DNA from: 'Nostoc azollae' 0708
GTDB lineage: Bacteria > Cyanobacteriota > Cyanobacteriia > Cyanobacteriales > Nostocaceae
Length of the DNA stretch: 64,000 nucleotides
Reading direction: 5' to 3'
NCBI RefSeq assembly: GCF_000196515.1
Contig: NC_014248.1
Span: forward strand, 2,659,001-2,723,000
Under the pieces are notes generated by a model. It worked only from the letters and a program-made list of their open reading frames with translations, was not told the origin of the DNA and searched no databases. The translations under genes were made by a program, and so were the position numbers. Positions 55,459 through 64,000 of this stretch are shown here, in pieces. Within the stretch, counting starts at the first letter, position 1, and every line of letters starts with the position of its first letter.

Positions 55459-57627
55459 ATGATGCAACTTGAGTCACAAGTTCTCAATTTAGATCCAACC
55501 TCCCAAGTTCTTGGCCAGGAACCCATTATTCTCTTTGGTATTTTACTATTAGTGATCTTAGTTGTACCTATCCTGTTTGAGAGGCTAAGATTACCAGCTT
55601 TAGTGGGTTTGGTTTGTTCTGGAATTGTGCTTGGTCCATCTGGTTGGCACTTATTCAAGCCGGAATCATTAATGATGAGATTGCTATCAGATCTTGGGTT
55701 ATTTTACTTGATGTTTATAGCCGGATTGGAATTTAAGTTCCAATTTTTTCGTCAACAAAAAGGCTGTTCTTTAGTTTTTGGTAGCTTGACTTTTACTCTA
55801 CCCTTGATATTGGGAACATTAGGAGGAAGGTTTTTCGGCTTGGGTTGGTATGGTTCTATCTTAATTGGCTGTTTGTTGGCCTCCCATTCTCTTTTGGCAT
55901 ATCCGATTATCAGCCGTTTGGGAGTACTTAATAACAAGGCGATCGCTATGACGATGGGAGCCACAGTTTTTTCTGATATCGGCTCACTATTAATATTATC
56001 TGTATGTCTCTCTATTGTTGATCATGGGGCATTTAACCTGAATCAAATTATCAGGATATTCGGCTCAGTAATTATCTATTTTATGCTGGTTTTGGTAGGT
56101 TTTAATTGGGCAGTTAAGGAATTTTTACGCCGTTCTGGAGATGATGAGGGAAACAAGTTTTTATGTGTGTTCTTGTCTGTGTTTATGTCCGTTGTCATTG
56201 CTCAATTGATGGGATTAGACACAATTGTTGGTTTCTTTGTAGCAGGTTTGGCGGTAAATGAGGCTGTAGGTGAAGGAGCAGTTAAAGAAAAATTGATATT
56301 TATAGGTAGTGTATTATTTATTCCCATTTTCTTTATGTATTTAGGCTTAAAAATTGATTTACCTGTCTTGTTTAAGGGCTATAACACAATCAAGTTATTA
56401 TTAATCATTTTTGTGGTTTTAATTGCCAGCAAATTTATGGCTTCTGTGTTGGCAAAACTGTTGTATCGCTATAAATGGCAAGAAATTCTAACAATTTGGT
56501 CACTATCTATTCCCCTGGTAGAGACGACATTAGCGGTAGTATTAGCTGGATATCAGTCTAGGTTACTGTCCCCAGAAGTATTAAATAGTGTGATTGTTTT
56601 AGTGCTGATAACAGCAACTTTGGGACCTTGGCTGACAAGGTTGGTGGCTGGGGATGGTGTTGGTTTGACTGGTTCAATAGCACCGGAAACATCACCAATT
56701 AAATCGCCTTACCAGGAATCAGAGTCAGGAAATCCTAACTTAACGATAGTTGTACCTGTATATAATCCCCAGACTCAAAAACATTTAATTGAGATGGCGG
56801 CATTATTAGCTAATCAGTCCCAAGGAAAAATCTTACCATTAGCGATCGCTCATGCTACTTCACAAATGGATACACCCCAGTTAGAAGTTGCCTGGCAACG
56901 CAGTGAAAAGTTATTGGCTAAAGCCATAGCACAAAGTCAATTATTAGGAGCAAAGGCTGAACCATTACTTAGAATTGATGATGCTTTTGCTCCAGGAATC
57001 TGTAGGGCTGCTCGTGAACAAAAGGCGAATTTGATTATCATGGGTTGGGGTAAACGTACTGGTTTGAGAGCGCGTTTATTAGGCAATGTGATTGATAATG
57101 TGCTTTGGGCTTCCCATTGTCCAGTGGCGGTAGCGCGTTTGGTAGAATCACCGAAAAGAATTCAGCGCATTCTTGTGCCAATAGAAAACATAGTCACCCC
57201 AACACTAACGGCAGTACAATTTGCTCAGACTTTGGCAGATGCCAATCAAGCCCAAGTGACTGTATTGAATGTTTGTGTGAATGAAGCTAACCGCAGACAA
57301 CGGCGCACCGGCGCGATTCAAGTTGCTGCTAGGCGATCGCAACTCTCTCAATTAGTCTCTAAATTAACTCTGGCAAATCCACCAGAAGTTCAAGTCATTA
57401 CTCATGAAGATGTTGCTCAAGCAATTTTGCAAGCAGCAAGATTATATGATTTAGTGGTATTACCTTTAACGCGTAATCGTACTACTCCTGGCGGATTGGC
57501 CATGAGCGATATCACCAACGAATTAGCTAGGCAACTCACTTGCTCCATTATCATTTTCGGAGAACCACAACAAAATCAGAAACTAGTTTTTTCCAAAAGA
57601 ATCCCTAATCAGACTATCACCGTGTAA
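55459..57627 (+). CDS. Cation/proton antiporter (CPA2/KefB type) with C-terminal USP domains
   Basis: The 722-residue protein has about 12 membrane segments (residues 20-400) with CPA2 features: FERLRLPALVGLVCSGIVLG, LFYLMFIAGLEFKFQFFRQQ, VFSDIGSLLILSVCLSIVDH and MGLDTIVGFFVAGLAVNEAV. The cytoplasmic tail (430-722) contains two USP-like domains: LTIVVPVYNPQTQKHLIEMA, LIIMGWGKRTGLRARLLGNV, then RILVPIENIVTPTLTAVQFA. It would exchange Na+ or K+ for protons and sense a nucleotide or stress signal. Its tail matches the gene cut by the left window edge, so the two are paralogues. Confidence 0.92.
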   Translation: MMQLESQVLNLDPTSQVLGQEPIILFGILLLVILVVPILFERLRLPALVGLVCSGIVLGPSGWHLFKPESLMMRLLSDLGLFYLMFIAGLEFKFQFFRQQKGCSLVFGSLTFTLPLILGTLGGRFFGLGWYGSILIGCLLASHSLLAYPIISRLGVLNNKAIAMTMGATVFSDIGSLLILSVCLSIVDHGAFNLNQIIRIFGSVIIYFMLVLVGFNWAVKEFLRRSGDDEGNKFLCVFLSVFMSVVIAQLMGLDTIVGFFVAGLAVNEAVGEGAVKEKLIFIGSVLFIPIFFMYLGLKIDLPVLFKGYNTIKLLLIIFVVLIASKFMASVLAKLLYRYKWQEILTIWSLSIPLVETTLAVVLAGYQSRLLSPEVLNSVIVLVLITATLGPWLTRLVAGDGVGLTGSIAPETSPIKSPYQESESGNPNLTIVVPVYNPQTQKHLIEMAALLANQSQGKILPLAIAHATSQMDTPQLEVAWQRSEKLLAKAIAQSQLLGAKAEPLLRIDDAFAPGICRAAREQKANLIIMGWGKRTGLRARLLGNVIDNVLWASHCPVAVARLVESPKRIQRILVPIENIVTPTLTAVQFAQTLADANQAQVTVLNVCVNEANRRQRRTGAIQVAARRSQLSQLVSKLTLANPPEVQVITHEDVAQAILQAARLYDLVVLPLTRNRTTPGGLAMSDITNELARQLTCSIIIFGEPQQNQKLVFSKRIPNQTITV

Positions 57628-58197
57628 AAATACAGGTAACATTCAGCTAATGCCTAACGGCAGGCTAAGGGTTAACGTTCACCTAGTATGTCGTAAACAT
57701 AGTTCCTCTAAAAGAGGGACAGCCATCAGCAGTCAGCTTTTTCAGCCTAACGCCAAAAATACTTATTTGATAATTAACTAATTTCTCAAACATTCTGACT
57801 CCTGTACGGGTGTTGGCGTAGCGTGCTGGAAGTATCAGTACTCGGGTGAGCAATTATCAGTTTTTGCCAAAAGCTATTGTCTGAATGCTTCGCTCCTAGG
57901 ACTCCTGAATTCTTATAAATACAGTTTCTAAAAAATTGATCTTTTTTTAAAGATTTGATGAACTGTAACTGAAAATTTACCAATTATTTAGAAGATATTT
58001 ATTAAGTTTACCGGGTATTTGTAGGAAAATCACTTAACCCATAAATATAGCAGTCCCCAGAAAAGTTGGGACATATACTGATGATGAAACACATTGTTTA
58101 GTGATTTTCGTTCATAATCTATTTTTGTAGCAAACTGGTTAATCTGACAGTAAAGGACTATACCCGTTGGCTATATCTGTAAAATAACTCGGAAACT
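57628..58197. other. Intergenic region with no gene
   Basis: These 570 bases hold no convincing coding frame. CCTCTAAAAGAGG near 57706 can form a hairpin after the antiporter. GTTGGCGTAGCGTGCTGGAAG near 57813 belongs to the dispersed repeat family also seen near 40911. GTCCCCAGAAAAGTTGGGAC near 58052 is a small inverted repeat in the probable promoter region of the next gene. Confidence 0.45.
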
Positions 58198-59133
58198 ATG
58201 AGAATTTTGGTAACTGGCGGTGCTGGGTTCATTGGTTCCCATCTAATCGACCGACTAATGGCTGATGGTCATGAAGTTATATGCTTGGATAACTTCTATA
58301 CAGGTCATAAACGTAATATCCTCAAATGGTTTGATCATCCTTACTTTGAGATGATACGTCATGATATCACTGAGCCAATTCGCTTAGAAGTGGATCAAAT
58401 CTATCATTTGGCTTGCCCTGCGTCTCCGGTACATTATCAGTACAACCCCATTAAAACCGTTAAAACTAACGTGATGGGAACACTGAATATGTTGGGATTA
58501 GCCAAACGACTGAAAGCTCGGTTTTTGTTAGCTTCCACCAGTGAAGTCTATGGTGATCCAGAAGTCCATCCCCAAACAGAAGATTATCGTGGTAGTGTCA
58601 ATCCCATTGGTATCCGTTCTTGCTATGACGAAGGCAAAAGAATAGCGGAAACTTTAGCCTTTGACTACTACCGAGAAAATAAAGTCGATATTCGGGTGGC
58701 GAGAATTTTTAATACCTATGGACCAAGAATGTTAGAAAACGATGGTCGGGTAGTCAGTAACTTTATAGTTCAAGCTTTACGGGGTAATCCTTTAACTGTG
58801 TATGGTGAAGGTCAACAAACTCGTAGTTTTTGTTATGTCTCTGACCTAGTTAGCGGCCTGATCAAGTTAATGAATGGTGACTACATTGGCCCTGTCAATT
58901 TGGGTAATCCGGATGAATACACCATTTTAGAACTGGCACAGGCAGTACAAAACATGGTGAACCCAGATGCAGAAATTAAGTTTGAACTGCTACCTTCTGA
59001 TGATCCCCGTCGTCGTCGTCCTGATATTACCAGGGCAAAAACCTGGTTAAATTGGCAACCTACCATTCCGCTGCTAGAGGGGTTAAAACTGACAATAGAA
59101 GATTTCCGTCAACGTATCGACAGTAACAATTAG
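58198..59133 (+). CDS. UDP-glucuronate decarboxylase (UDP-xylose synthase)
   Basis: This SDR-family enzyme makes UDP-xylose from UDP-glucuronate for surface polysaccharides. The 311-residue protein has the NAD motif GGAGFIGSH (7-15), the UXS-type [10 protein letters not shown] with Glu116, and the catalytic Y143-x3-K147 in [12 protein letters not shown]. Further UXS marks are [20 protein letters not shown] and [11 protein letters not shown]. It lies 80 bases before the UDP-glucose dehydrogenase gene, which makes its substrate. Confidence 0.93.
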   Translation: MRILVTGGAGFIGSHLIDRLMADGHEVICLDNFYTGHKRNILKWFDHPYFEMIRHDITEPIRLEVDQIYHLACPASPVHYQYNPIKTVKTNVMGTLNMLGLAKRLKARFLLASTSEVYGDPEVHPQTEDYRGSVNPIGIRSCYDEGKRIAETLAFDYYRENKVDIRVARIFNTYGPRMLENDGRVVSNFIVQALRGNPLTVYGEGQQTRSFCYVSDLVSGLIKLMNGDYIGPVNLGNPDEYTILELAQAVQNMVNPDAEIKFELLPSDDPRRRRPDITRAKTWLNWQPTIPLLEGLKLTIEDFRQRIDSNN

Positions 59134-59213
59134 TTAGTTAGTGGTCATCAGTCATTTGTGAATTAGTGACTCATGACCAATGACCAATGACAAAAAACGA
59201 GGAGTTTAATAAA

Positions 59214-60605
59214 ATGCGTGTTTGCGTAATTGGGACTGGTTATGTAGGTTTGGTTACAGGCGCTTGTTTAGCTTATATCGGTCATGATGTTATTTGCATA
59301 GATAACAACGAAGAAAAAGTAAAATTAATGAAGTCTGGCCAGTCGCCAATTTTCGAGCCGGGACTCTCCGAAATTATGCAGTCTGCCATTAATAGTCGAA
59401 ATATTCAATTCTCCTCAGATTTACCTGCGGGAGTGGCGCACGGAGAAATTCTGTTTATTGCTGTCGGAACTCCTCCTTTGCCTAATGGTGAAAGTGATAC
59501 CCGGTATGTAGAAGCTGTAGCTCGTGGTATTGGGGCAAATCTCAATGGTGGTTATAAGGTAATTGTCAATAAATCTACTGTACCTATCGGTTCTGGTGAC
59601 TGGGTGCGAATGATTGTTTTAGATGGTATTGCTGAACGCCAAAAAACATTGATACCAATTAGTGGATCATCCTGTGAAGAAAAACTACCTGAGATTTCTG
59701 CTCAGTTTGATGTTGTTAGCAATCCAGAGTTTTTACGGGAAGGTTCGGCTGTTTACGATACTTTTAATCCTGATCGGATTGTCTTGGGAGGTAATAGTCT
59801 GCAAGCGATTGGGATGATGAAGGATCTCTATGCGCCCATTGTGGAACGCAAGTTTGCGGCTGATCAGTCTTTACCTCCTGTACCAGTTTTGGTGACTGAC
59901 TTGAGTTCAGCGGAGATGATCAAATACGCTGCTAATGCTTTTTTGGCGACTAAAATTAGTTTTATTAATGAAGTTGCAAATATTTGTGATCGCGTCGGTG
60001 CTGATGTCACTCAAGTAGCAAAAGGTATTGGTCTAGATTCCCGGATTGGTAACAAATTCTTACAAGCTGGTATTGGTTGGGGTGGTTCTTGTTTCCCCAA
60101 AGATGTTTCTGCACTGATTCATACTGCTGATGATTATGGCTATGAAGCCCAACTCATGAAAGCTGCTGTGAGTGTGAATGAACGTCAACGTTTAATTGCT
60201 CTGGAAAAACTCCAACAAGCTCTGAAAATCCTCAAAGGTAAAACTGTGGGATTACTGGGTTTGACTTTCAAACCCGATACAGATGATTTGCGCGATGCAC
60301 CAGCACTGAACTTGATTGAGCAACTGAACCGACTCGGTGCGAAAGTCAAAGCTTACGACCCGATTATTTCTCAAACAGGTATGCGTCATGGTCTTTCGGG
60401 AGTGTTAGTAGAAACTGATGCTGAAAGATTAGCTGATAGCTGTGATGCATTAGTACTTGTGACCGAATGGCAACAATTCAGCACTTTAGATTATGGGAAA
60501 ATGGCAAGGTTGATGAACCACGCTGTCATGATTGACGGTCGTAACTTCTTAGACCCTGAAGCGATGGTAAGGGACGGGTTCCAATATGTAGGTGTGGGAA
60601 GGTGA
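59214..60605 (+). CDS. ugd: UDP-glucose 6-dehydrogenase
   Basis: The enzyme oxidises UDP-glucose to UDP-glucuronate with two NAD+. I chose ATG 59214 (MRVCVIGTGYVGLVTGACLA), which follows GAGGAG; an ATG at 59187 would add nine residues and lacks a ribosome binding site. The 463-residue protein has the NAD motif GTGYVG, the catalytic Cys in GIGWGGSCFPKDVSAL, and the C-terminal domain start GKTVGLLGLTFKPDTDDLRD. It forms a two-step pathway with the preceding gene. Confidence 0.95.
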   Translation: MRVCVIGTGYVGLVTGACLAYIGHDVICIDNNEEKVKLMKSGQSPIFEPGLSEIMQSAINSRNIQFSSDLPAGVAHGEILFIAVGTPPLPNGESDTRYVEAVARGIGANLNGGYKVIVNKSTVPIGSGDWVRMIVLDGIAERQKTLIPISGSSCEEKLPEISAQFDVVSNPEFLREGSAVYDTFNPDRIVLGGNSLQAIGMMKDLYAPIVERKFAADQSLPPVPVLVTDLSSAEMIKYAANAFLATKISFINEVANICDRVGADVTQVAKGIGLDSRIGNKFLQAGIGWGGSCFPKDVSALIHTADDYGYEAQLMKAAVSVNERQRLIALEKLQQALKILKGKTVGLLGLTFKPDTDDLRDAPALNLIEQLNRLGAKVKAYDPIISQTGMRHGLSGVLVETDAERLADSCDALVLVTEWQQFSTLDYGKMARLMNHAVMIDGRNFLDPEAMVRDGFQYVGVGR

Positions 60606-60733
60606 ACAACTCGTTTTATAGCAGCTGATAGGGGACAGATGAAAAAGGTGTGGGGAACCCCATAATTAAAATGTTTTATCATCTGTTGATGTCATAACCA
60701 CTTTGGCAGTTACTATAACTTGAAGAAAGGATG

Positions 60734-60764
60734 GATTCCCGACTTTTTAAAGAAGCCGGGAATC
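60734..60764 (+). terminator. Hairpin after ugd
   Basis: GATTCCCG (60734-60741) pairs with CGGGAATC (60757-60764) around CTTTTTAAAG, which can extend the stem. It is related to the hairpin after prfA at 23283-23311. It could serve ugd or, as a palindrome, the convergent rhodanese gene. Confidence 0.6.
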
Positions 60765-60898
60765 GTGTTGTTTATGAGTGATCTAAGATAAATATATCTG
60801 GTGAGTATATTTCTCCTGTCGTGACGGATTGAGAAGTCGAACAACAGTGAGAAGTTGGTCTGCAATCTGGTGTTAGTTGATAACTAAATGCTTACAAC

Positions 60899-61225
60899 TT
60901 AGATACCTTCTGTAGCGCCACCGACTGTTTTCCAAGCGTTAAGACCACCTTGGATTTCCGATACATGACTAAAGCCAGCATCTCGTAACTTTCGAGCTGC
61001 ATGGGCTGTATGTGTATCATGTTCGCCATAAACATAGATATGCCGTTCTTTATGTAGAGCAGATTTAGCACGGTCAGCTAAGTCATCCAAGGGGATGGAG
61101 ATTGCCCCACTGATGTGGCCGTGATTATAGGTATGGCGATCGCGTACATCAATAATTGTAAAAGCGGGTTGCCCCCATTCCAGACGCGATTTCAAATCAT
61201 GAACATCAGCAACTAAATTACTCAT
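60899..61225 (-). CDS. Rhodanese-like domain protein lacking the catalytic cysteine
   Basis: The 108-residue single-domain protein has a clear rhodanese fold: FTIIDVRDRHTYNHGHISGA with the CH2A-type DVR and GHI motifs, AISIPLDDLADRA, and the C-terminal LRDAGFSHVSEIQGGLNAWK. The active-site loop, normally Cys followed by five residues, reads HIYVYGEHDTHTAHAAR, with Gly67 at the Cys position. It therefore cannot act as a sulfurtransferase by the usual route and may be a binding or regulatory domain. Confidence 0.88.
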   Translation of the reverse strand: MSNLVADVHDLKSRLEWGQPAFTIIDVRDRHTYNHGHISGAISIPLDDLADRAKSALHKERHIYVYGEHDTHTAHAARKLRDAGFSHVSEIQGGLNAWKTVGGATEGI

Positions 61226-61414
61226 AAGCTTTTTTTGCTTATAACCTCACCAGCAATTTATCAAATAAATTGCTTTAATTCGGCTTTCTTTACAATTAAT
61301 CAAAAATCATGTTGTGATATGAATCACAAAGAGTCAAAAGTTAGAACTCAGAAGTCAAAATGATGTAGGCTAATGTCAAGTTTTAACTTTTAATTATTAA
61401 TTTTTAATTCCATT

Positions 61415-63112
61415 ATGGTGGCATCTACTATTAAAGCTTTACCGACAGAAGTTGTATATCTCATTACGGCTGGAGAGGTAATTGATTCTTTAGCTTCTGT
61501 GGTGCGGGAATTGGTGGAAAATTCTCTTGATGCTGGTGCAACGCGAATTGTGGTTTATATAAATCCCCAACAGTGGGGAGTGCGTGTAGCAGATAATGGT
61601 TGGGGAATGAACTTTGATGATCTGCAACAAGCTGCAACAGCACACAGCACCAGTAAAATTCACTCTCCTGCTGATTTGTGGAACATTACTAGTTTAGGCT
61701 TTCGCGGTGAAGCATTACATAGTTTAACAACTTTGGCCGATTTAGAAATTCTTAGTCGTCCTGTGGGGGGAACTGAAGGATGGCAGTTTGTTTATGGTGA
61801 TGGTGGAAAAGTTGTAAATAGGAAAGTAACTGCGATCGCTCCCGGTACAGTAGTTACAGTTAATAATTTATTTGCTAATTGTCTGCCACGTCGTCAAGGT
61901 TTACCCACACCGACACAGCAAATCAAAGCTGTACAAAATGTAGTTCAACAGATTGCTTTGTGTCATCCCCAGGTTACTTACCAGGTTTGGCAGAATTACC
62001 GAGAATGGTTCACTATTTATTCTGGATTGAGTGTGGAAAAAATTATTCCACAAATTTTGCCCCAAGTGCGACAAAGTGATTTAAAAGAGGTACAATTAAA
62101 AGTACCCAATTCCCAATCCCCAGTTCCCAGTAGAGACGTTGCTTGCAGCGTCTCTACTCCCCTATCTACATTAGTGATAGGTTTACCGGATAGGTGCCAT
62201 CGTAACCGTCCTGACTGGGTGAAAGTAGCGATTAATGGCAGAATTATCAAATCGCCGGAATTAGAACAAACAATTTTCTCAGCATTTCATAGAACATTAC
62301 CACGCGATCGCTATCCCGTGTGTTTTTTGCATCTTACAGTTTCTCCCGACCAAATCAACTGGAATCGTCACCCCGCCAAAACCGAAATATATCTTAATGG
62401 CTTGAGTTATTGGCAAGAACAAATAACTCAAGCCATTAACCAAGCCTTACTTATTTCTGAAGCCAATATCAAAGAATCAGTCTACACAACCAGAGTTAGT
62501 AAATTACTGCAAGTAGCAGAAGCAAAAGGCAGTTATAACTTTAATTATAAAAGTACAGATAGCAACACTAAAAATTTATTACAAGCTGTCGCCCAAGTTA
62601 GTAATACTTATATTGTAGCTGAACATTCAGGGGGAATGTGGTTAGTAGAACAACACATAGCCCATGAGCGAGTTTTGTATGAGCAATTATGTGATAATTG
62701 GCAAATTGTACCGATTGAAAGTCCAATCATTCTTTATCAATTATCTTCAGCCCAAGTCACTCAATTGCAAAGTCTAGGTTTAGATATTGAACCATTTGGA
62801 GAAAAACTTTGGGCAGTACGCAATATTCCCGCAATGTTGCAACACCGAGAAGATAGCTGCGAAGCACTTTTAGAATTAAGTTGGGGAGGAGACTTACAAA
62901 CAGCCCAGGTTGCTGTTGCTTGTCGAACTGCTATTCGTAATGGTACACCAATGAACTTACCAGAAATGCAGCAATTATTAAATGATTGGCAACGCACACG
63001 CAACCCCCGCACCTGTCCACATGGTAGACCGATTTATTTATCCTTAGAAGAATCAGCTTTATCTCGTTTTTTCCGTCGCCATTGGGTGATTGGGAAAAGT
63101 CATGGAATTTAA
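61415..63112 (+). CDS. mutL: DNA mismatch repair protein MutL
   Basis: MutL links mismatch recognition to strand cutting. The 565-residue protein has the GHKL ATPase motifs: VVRELVENSLDAGATRIVVY, VADNGWGMNFDDLQ, TSKIHSPADLWNITSLGFRG with GEAL, and the transducer domain with NRHPAKTEIYLN. The C-terminal domain has WLVEQHIAHERVLYEQLCDN, a variant of the DQHAxxERxxYE endonuclease motif, plus ACRTAIRNGTPM and CPHGRPIYLS. The segment around residues 225-240 is repeat-like (SQSPVPSRDVACS) and is probably a variable linker. Confidence 0.95.
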   Translation: MVASTIKALPTEVVYLITAGEVIDSLASVVRELVENSLDAGATRIVVYINPQQWGVRVADNGWGMNFDDLQQAATAHSTSKIHSPADLWNITSLGFRGEALHSLTTLADLEILSRPVGGTEGWQFVYGDGGKVVNRKVTAIAPGTVVTVNNLFANCLPRRQGLPTPTQQIKAVQNVVQQIALCHPQVTYQVWQNYREWFTIYSGLSVEKIIPQILPQVRQSDLKEVQLKVPNSQSPVPSRDVACSVSTPLSTLVIGLPDRCHRNRPDWVKVAINGRIIKSPELEQTIFSAFHRTLPRDRYPVCFLHLTVSPDQINWNRHPAKTEIYLNGLSYWQEQITQAINQALLISEANIKESVYTTRVSKLLQVAEAKGSYNFNYKSTDSNTKNLLQAVAQVSNTYIVAEHSGGMWLVEQHIAHERVLYEQLCDNWQIVPIESPIILYQLSSAQVTQLQSLGLDIEPFGEKLWAVRNIPAMLQHREDSCEALLELSWGGDLQTAQVAVACRTAIRNGTPMNLPEMQQLLNDWQRTRNPRTCPHGRPIYLSLEESALSRFFRRHWVIGKSHGI

Positions 63113-63197
63113 ATAATTAAAAATTAAAAATTAAGGGAAAAAGTTCTTTCCCCTTTTCCCCTTAAGCGATAACTATTGAGGTCTAATGTTGTTCTTT

Positions 63198-63671
63198 TCA
63201 GTGATGTTTACAACTACCATCACCATGATGATGGTGTTCGTGATTTTTTCCATGAGCGCAGCCTTGAAGGTCTAGCTGCATTAGGTTTTCACTCATTTCT
63301 TTAAAAGAGTCATCAACAGCTTTTAAGCCTATCCATGCGTCAATTTTCTCGACATCAAAGCCTATTTCCCGTCTTTCTCCTACTTCTAGCAAAGGACGAC
63401 GAATTAATAGGGGATCCCTGAGCATCATGACTAAAGCCGTATCAGCGTCCATGTTCTCAGGGTTCACCTCTCCAGATTTTATCCGAGGTGCGGCTTTGTT
63501 GAACCATTCGAGGACGGGGCGATCACCAAAAAATGACCGCAATCTTTCTACAGTCCAAGGTTCTGTTAATAAGCTATATGCAATAACTTCATGGCCGGCC
63601 GCTGTGAGTAATACTTTTTGTCTGGTATTGTTTTTACAGCCTGGTTTTTCATAGAAAATTACTCTGGCCAT
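63198..63671 (-). CDS. ArsC/Spx-like nitrogenase-associated protein with His-rich tail
   Basis: I chose ATG 63671 (MARVIFYEKPGCKNNTRQKV); a start at 63701 would add ten residues. The 157-residue protein is a thioredoxin-fold ArsC/Spx relative with Cys12, WTVERLRSFFGDRPVLEWFN and PLLIRRPLLEVGERREIGFD. This matches proteins annotated as nitrogenase-associated in diazotrophs. The C-terminal 25 residues are metal-ligand-rich (CAHGKNHEHHHHGDGSCKHH), which could bind nickel, zinc or iron. There is no nif gene in the window, so the nitrogen-fixation link rests on family naming. Confidence 0.8.
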   Translation of the reverse strand: MARVIFYEKPGCKNNTRQKVLLTAAGHEVIAYSLLTEPWTVERLRSFFGDRPVLEWFNKAAPRIKSGEVNPENMDADTALVMMLRDPLLIRRPLLEVGERREIGFDVEKIDAWIGLKAVDDSFKEMSENLMQLDLQGCAHGKNHEHHHHGDGSCKHH

Positions 63672-63857
63672 TGCTATTTCTCCTATAGAGTTATAGTTCA
63701 ATTTCTGGATAGGAAATAATTAACCGTAGATAAACACAGATAAACGCAGATGAAAGATTATGGGTTTGATTAATAGGTAAATATGCTGGATATTTTTACC
63801 TATTAATTCCTATGTATTGATCACAATAATCAGTTATTTCTGTTTTTGCTACTACAT

Positions 63858-64000
63858 TTAAAATTTCTTGGCAATATTGTTAATTACATCAAATTCAAAT
63901 CTTTCTTTCGGGTCAGTTTCTCCATAAATATTAAATGTAACTGTTGGTTCTTCCCCAACAGCTTGAACATGATGTATTGTTTCAGGGGCAAAACTGATTA
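63858..64000 (-). CDS. Cupin-like protein, C-terminal part (continues beyond window)
   Basis: The last 47 codons of a minus-strand gene are visible: ISFAPETIHHVQAVGEEPTV, then TFNIYGETDPKERFEFDVIN and the C-terminus NIAKKF. A strand pair with His-His followed by TFNIYGE resembles the end of a cupin barrel, as in cysteine-dioxygenase-like proteins. The start and the metal-site residues lie outside, so the family is tentative. Confidence 0.5.
   Translation of the reverse strand, partial: ISFAPETIHHVQAVGEEPTVTFNIYGETDPKERFEFDVINNIAKKF

Noticed and set aside
1-64000. tRNA, rRNA or tmRNA genes
   Set aside because: I looked for tRNA-like GGTTCGA/CCA patterns in the main spacers and saw none I could support; a covariance-model search would be needed to exclude short RNAs.

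Overview
The window is a piece of a filamentous, probably nitrogen-fixing (heterocystous) cyanobacterial chromosome. The basis is mixed. Cyanobacterial marker genes are present: ndhN, ndhS, psb29/thf1, a DUF3172 protein, a HAS-barrel protein and an XisI homologue. GCGATCGC (HIP1) octamers are frequent. Intergenic spacers are full of heptanucleotide tandem repeats (STRR type), and an ArsC-like nitrogenase-associated protein is encoded near the right end. The many broken genes and decayed insertion sequences between about 26 and 41 kb point to a genome under erosion, as in the Azolla symbiont 'Nostoc azollae' or some bloom-forming Nostocales; the species assignment is inference.

Layout. 1-4.2 kb: the tail of a cation/proton antiporter with a stress-protein domain, small cyanobacterial proteins, a frameshifted AMIN-domain gene, an orphan xisI and ndhN. 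4.2-23.3 kb: a structured leader, then the ribosomal protein supercluster rplC-D-W-B-rpsS-rplV-rpsC-rplP-rpmC-rpsQ-rplN-X-E-rpsH-rplF-R-rpsE-rplO-secY-adk-infA-rpmJ-rpsM-K-rpoA-rplQ-truA-rplM-rpsI-rpmE-prfA, all on the plus strand. 23.5-26 kb: the cydAB terminal oxidase. 26-41.6 kb: the accessory, eroding zone. It holds a one-spacer CRISPR array with a leader and promoter but no cas genes, a dead IS66 element, a pnuC-nadR salvage operon broken by an IS and by point mutations, a mosaic of gene fragments, and broken racemase, PEP-CTERM-like, DUF3598, nitrilase and PEP-mutase genes. Intact hisS and an aldehyde dehydrogenase lie among them. 41.7-64 kb: ordinary genes again (GH15/phosphorylase-kinase-like protein, exbBD, psb29, STAS protein, hemF, apbC, rodA, ndhS, a second antiporter, UDP-xylose synthesis genes, mutL, ArsC-like protein).

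The supercluster supplies ribosome, translocon and RNA polymerase parts together with initiation and release factors. ugd and uxs form a two-step route from UDP-glucose to UDP-xylose. exbB and exbD form an inner-membrane proton channel. pnuC and nadR would have imported and adenylated a nicotinamide nucleoside, and that pathway is now lost.

The most distinctive structural signal is a set of head-to-head (inverted) heptamer arrays that can fold into hairpins. They sit in many intergenic spacers, including several inside the ribosomal operon, and some run directly into the ribosome binding site. A leader element with two mutually exclusive hairpins upstream of rplC and the isolated mini-CRISPR are the other notable items. 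I did not find a clear novel multi-gene system.
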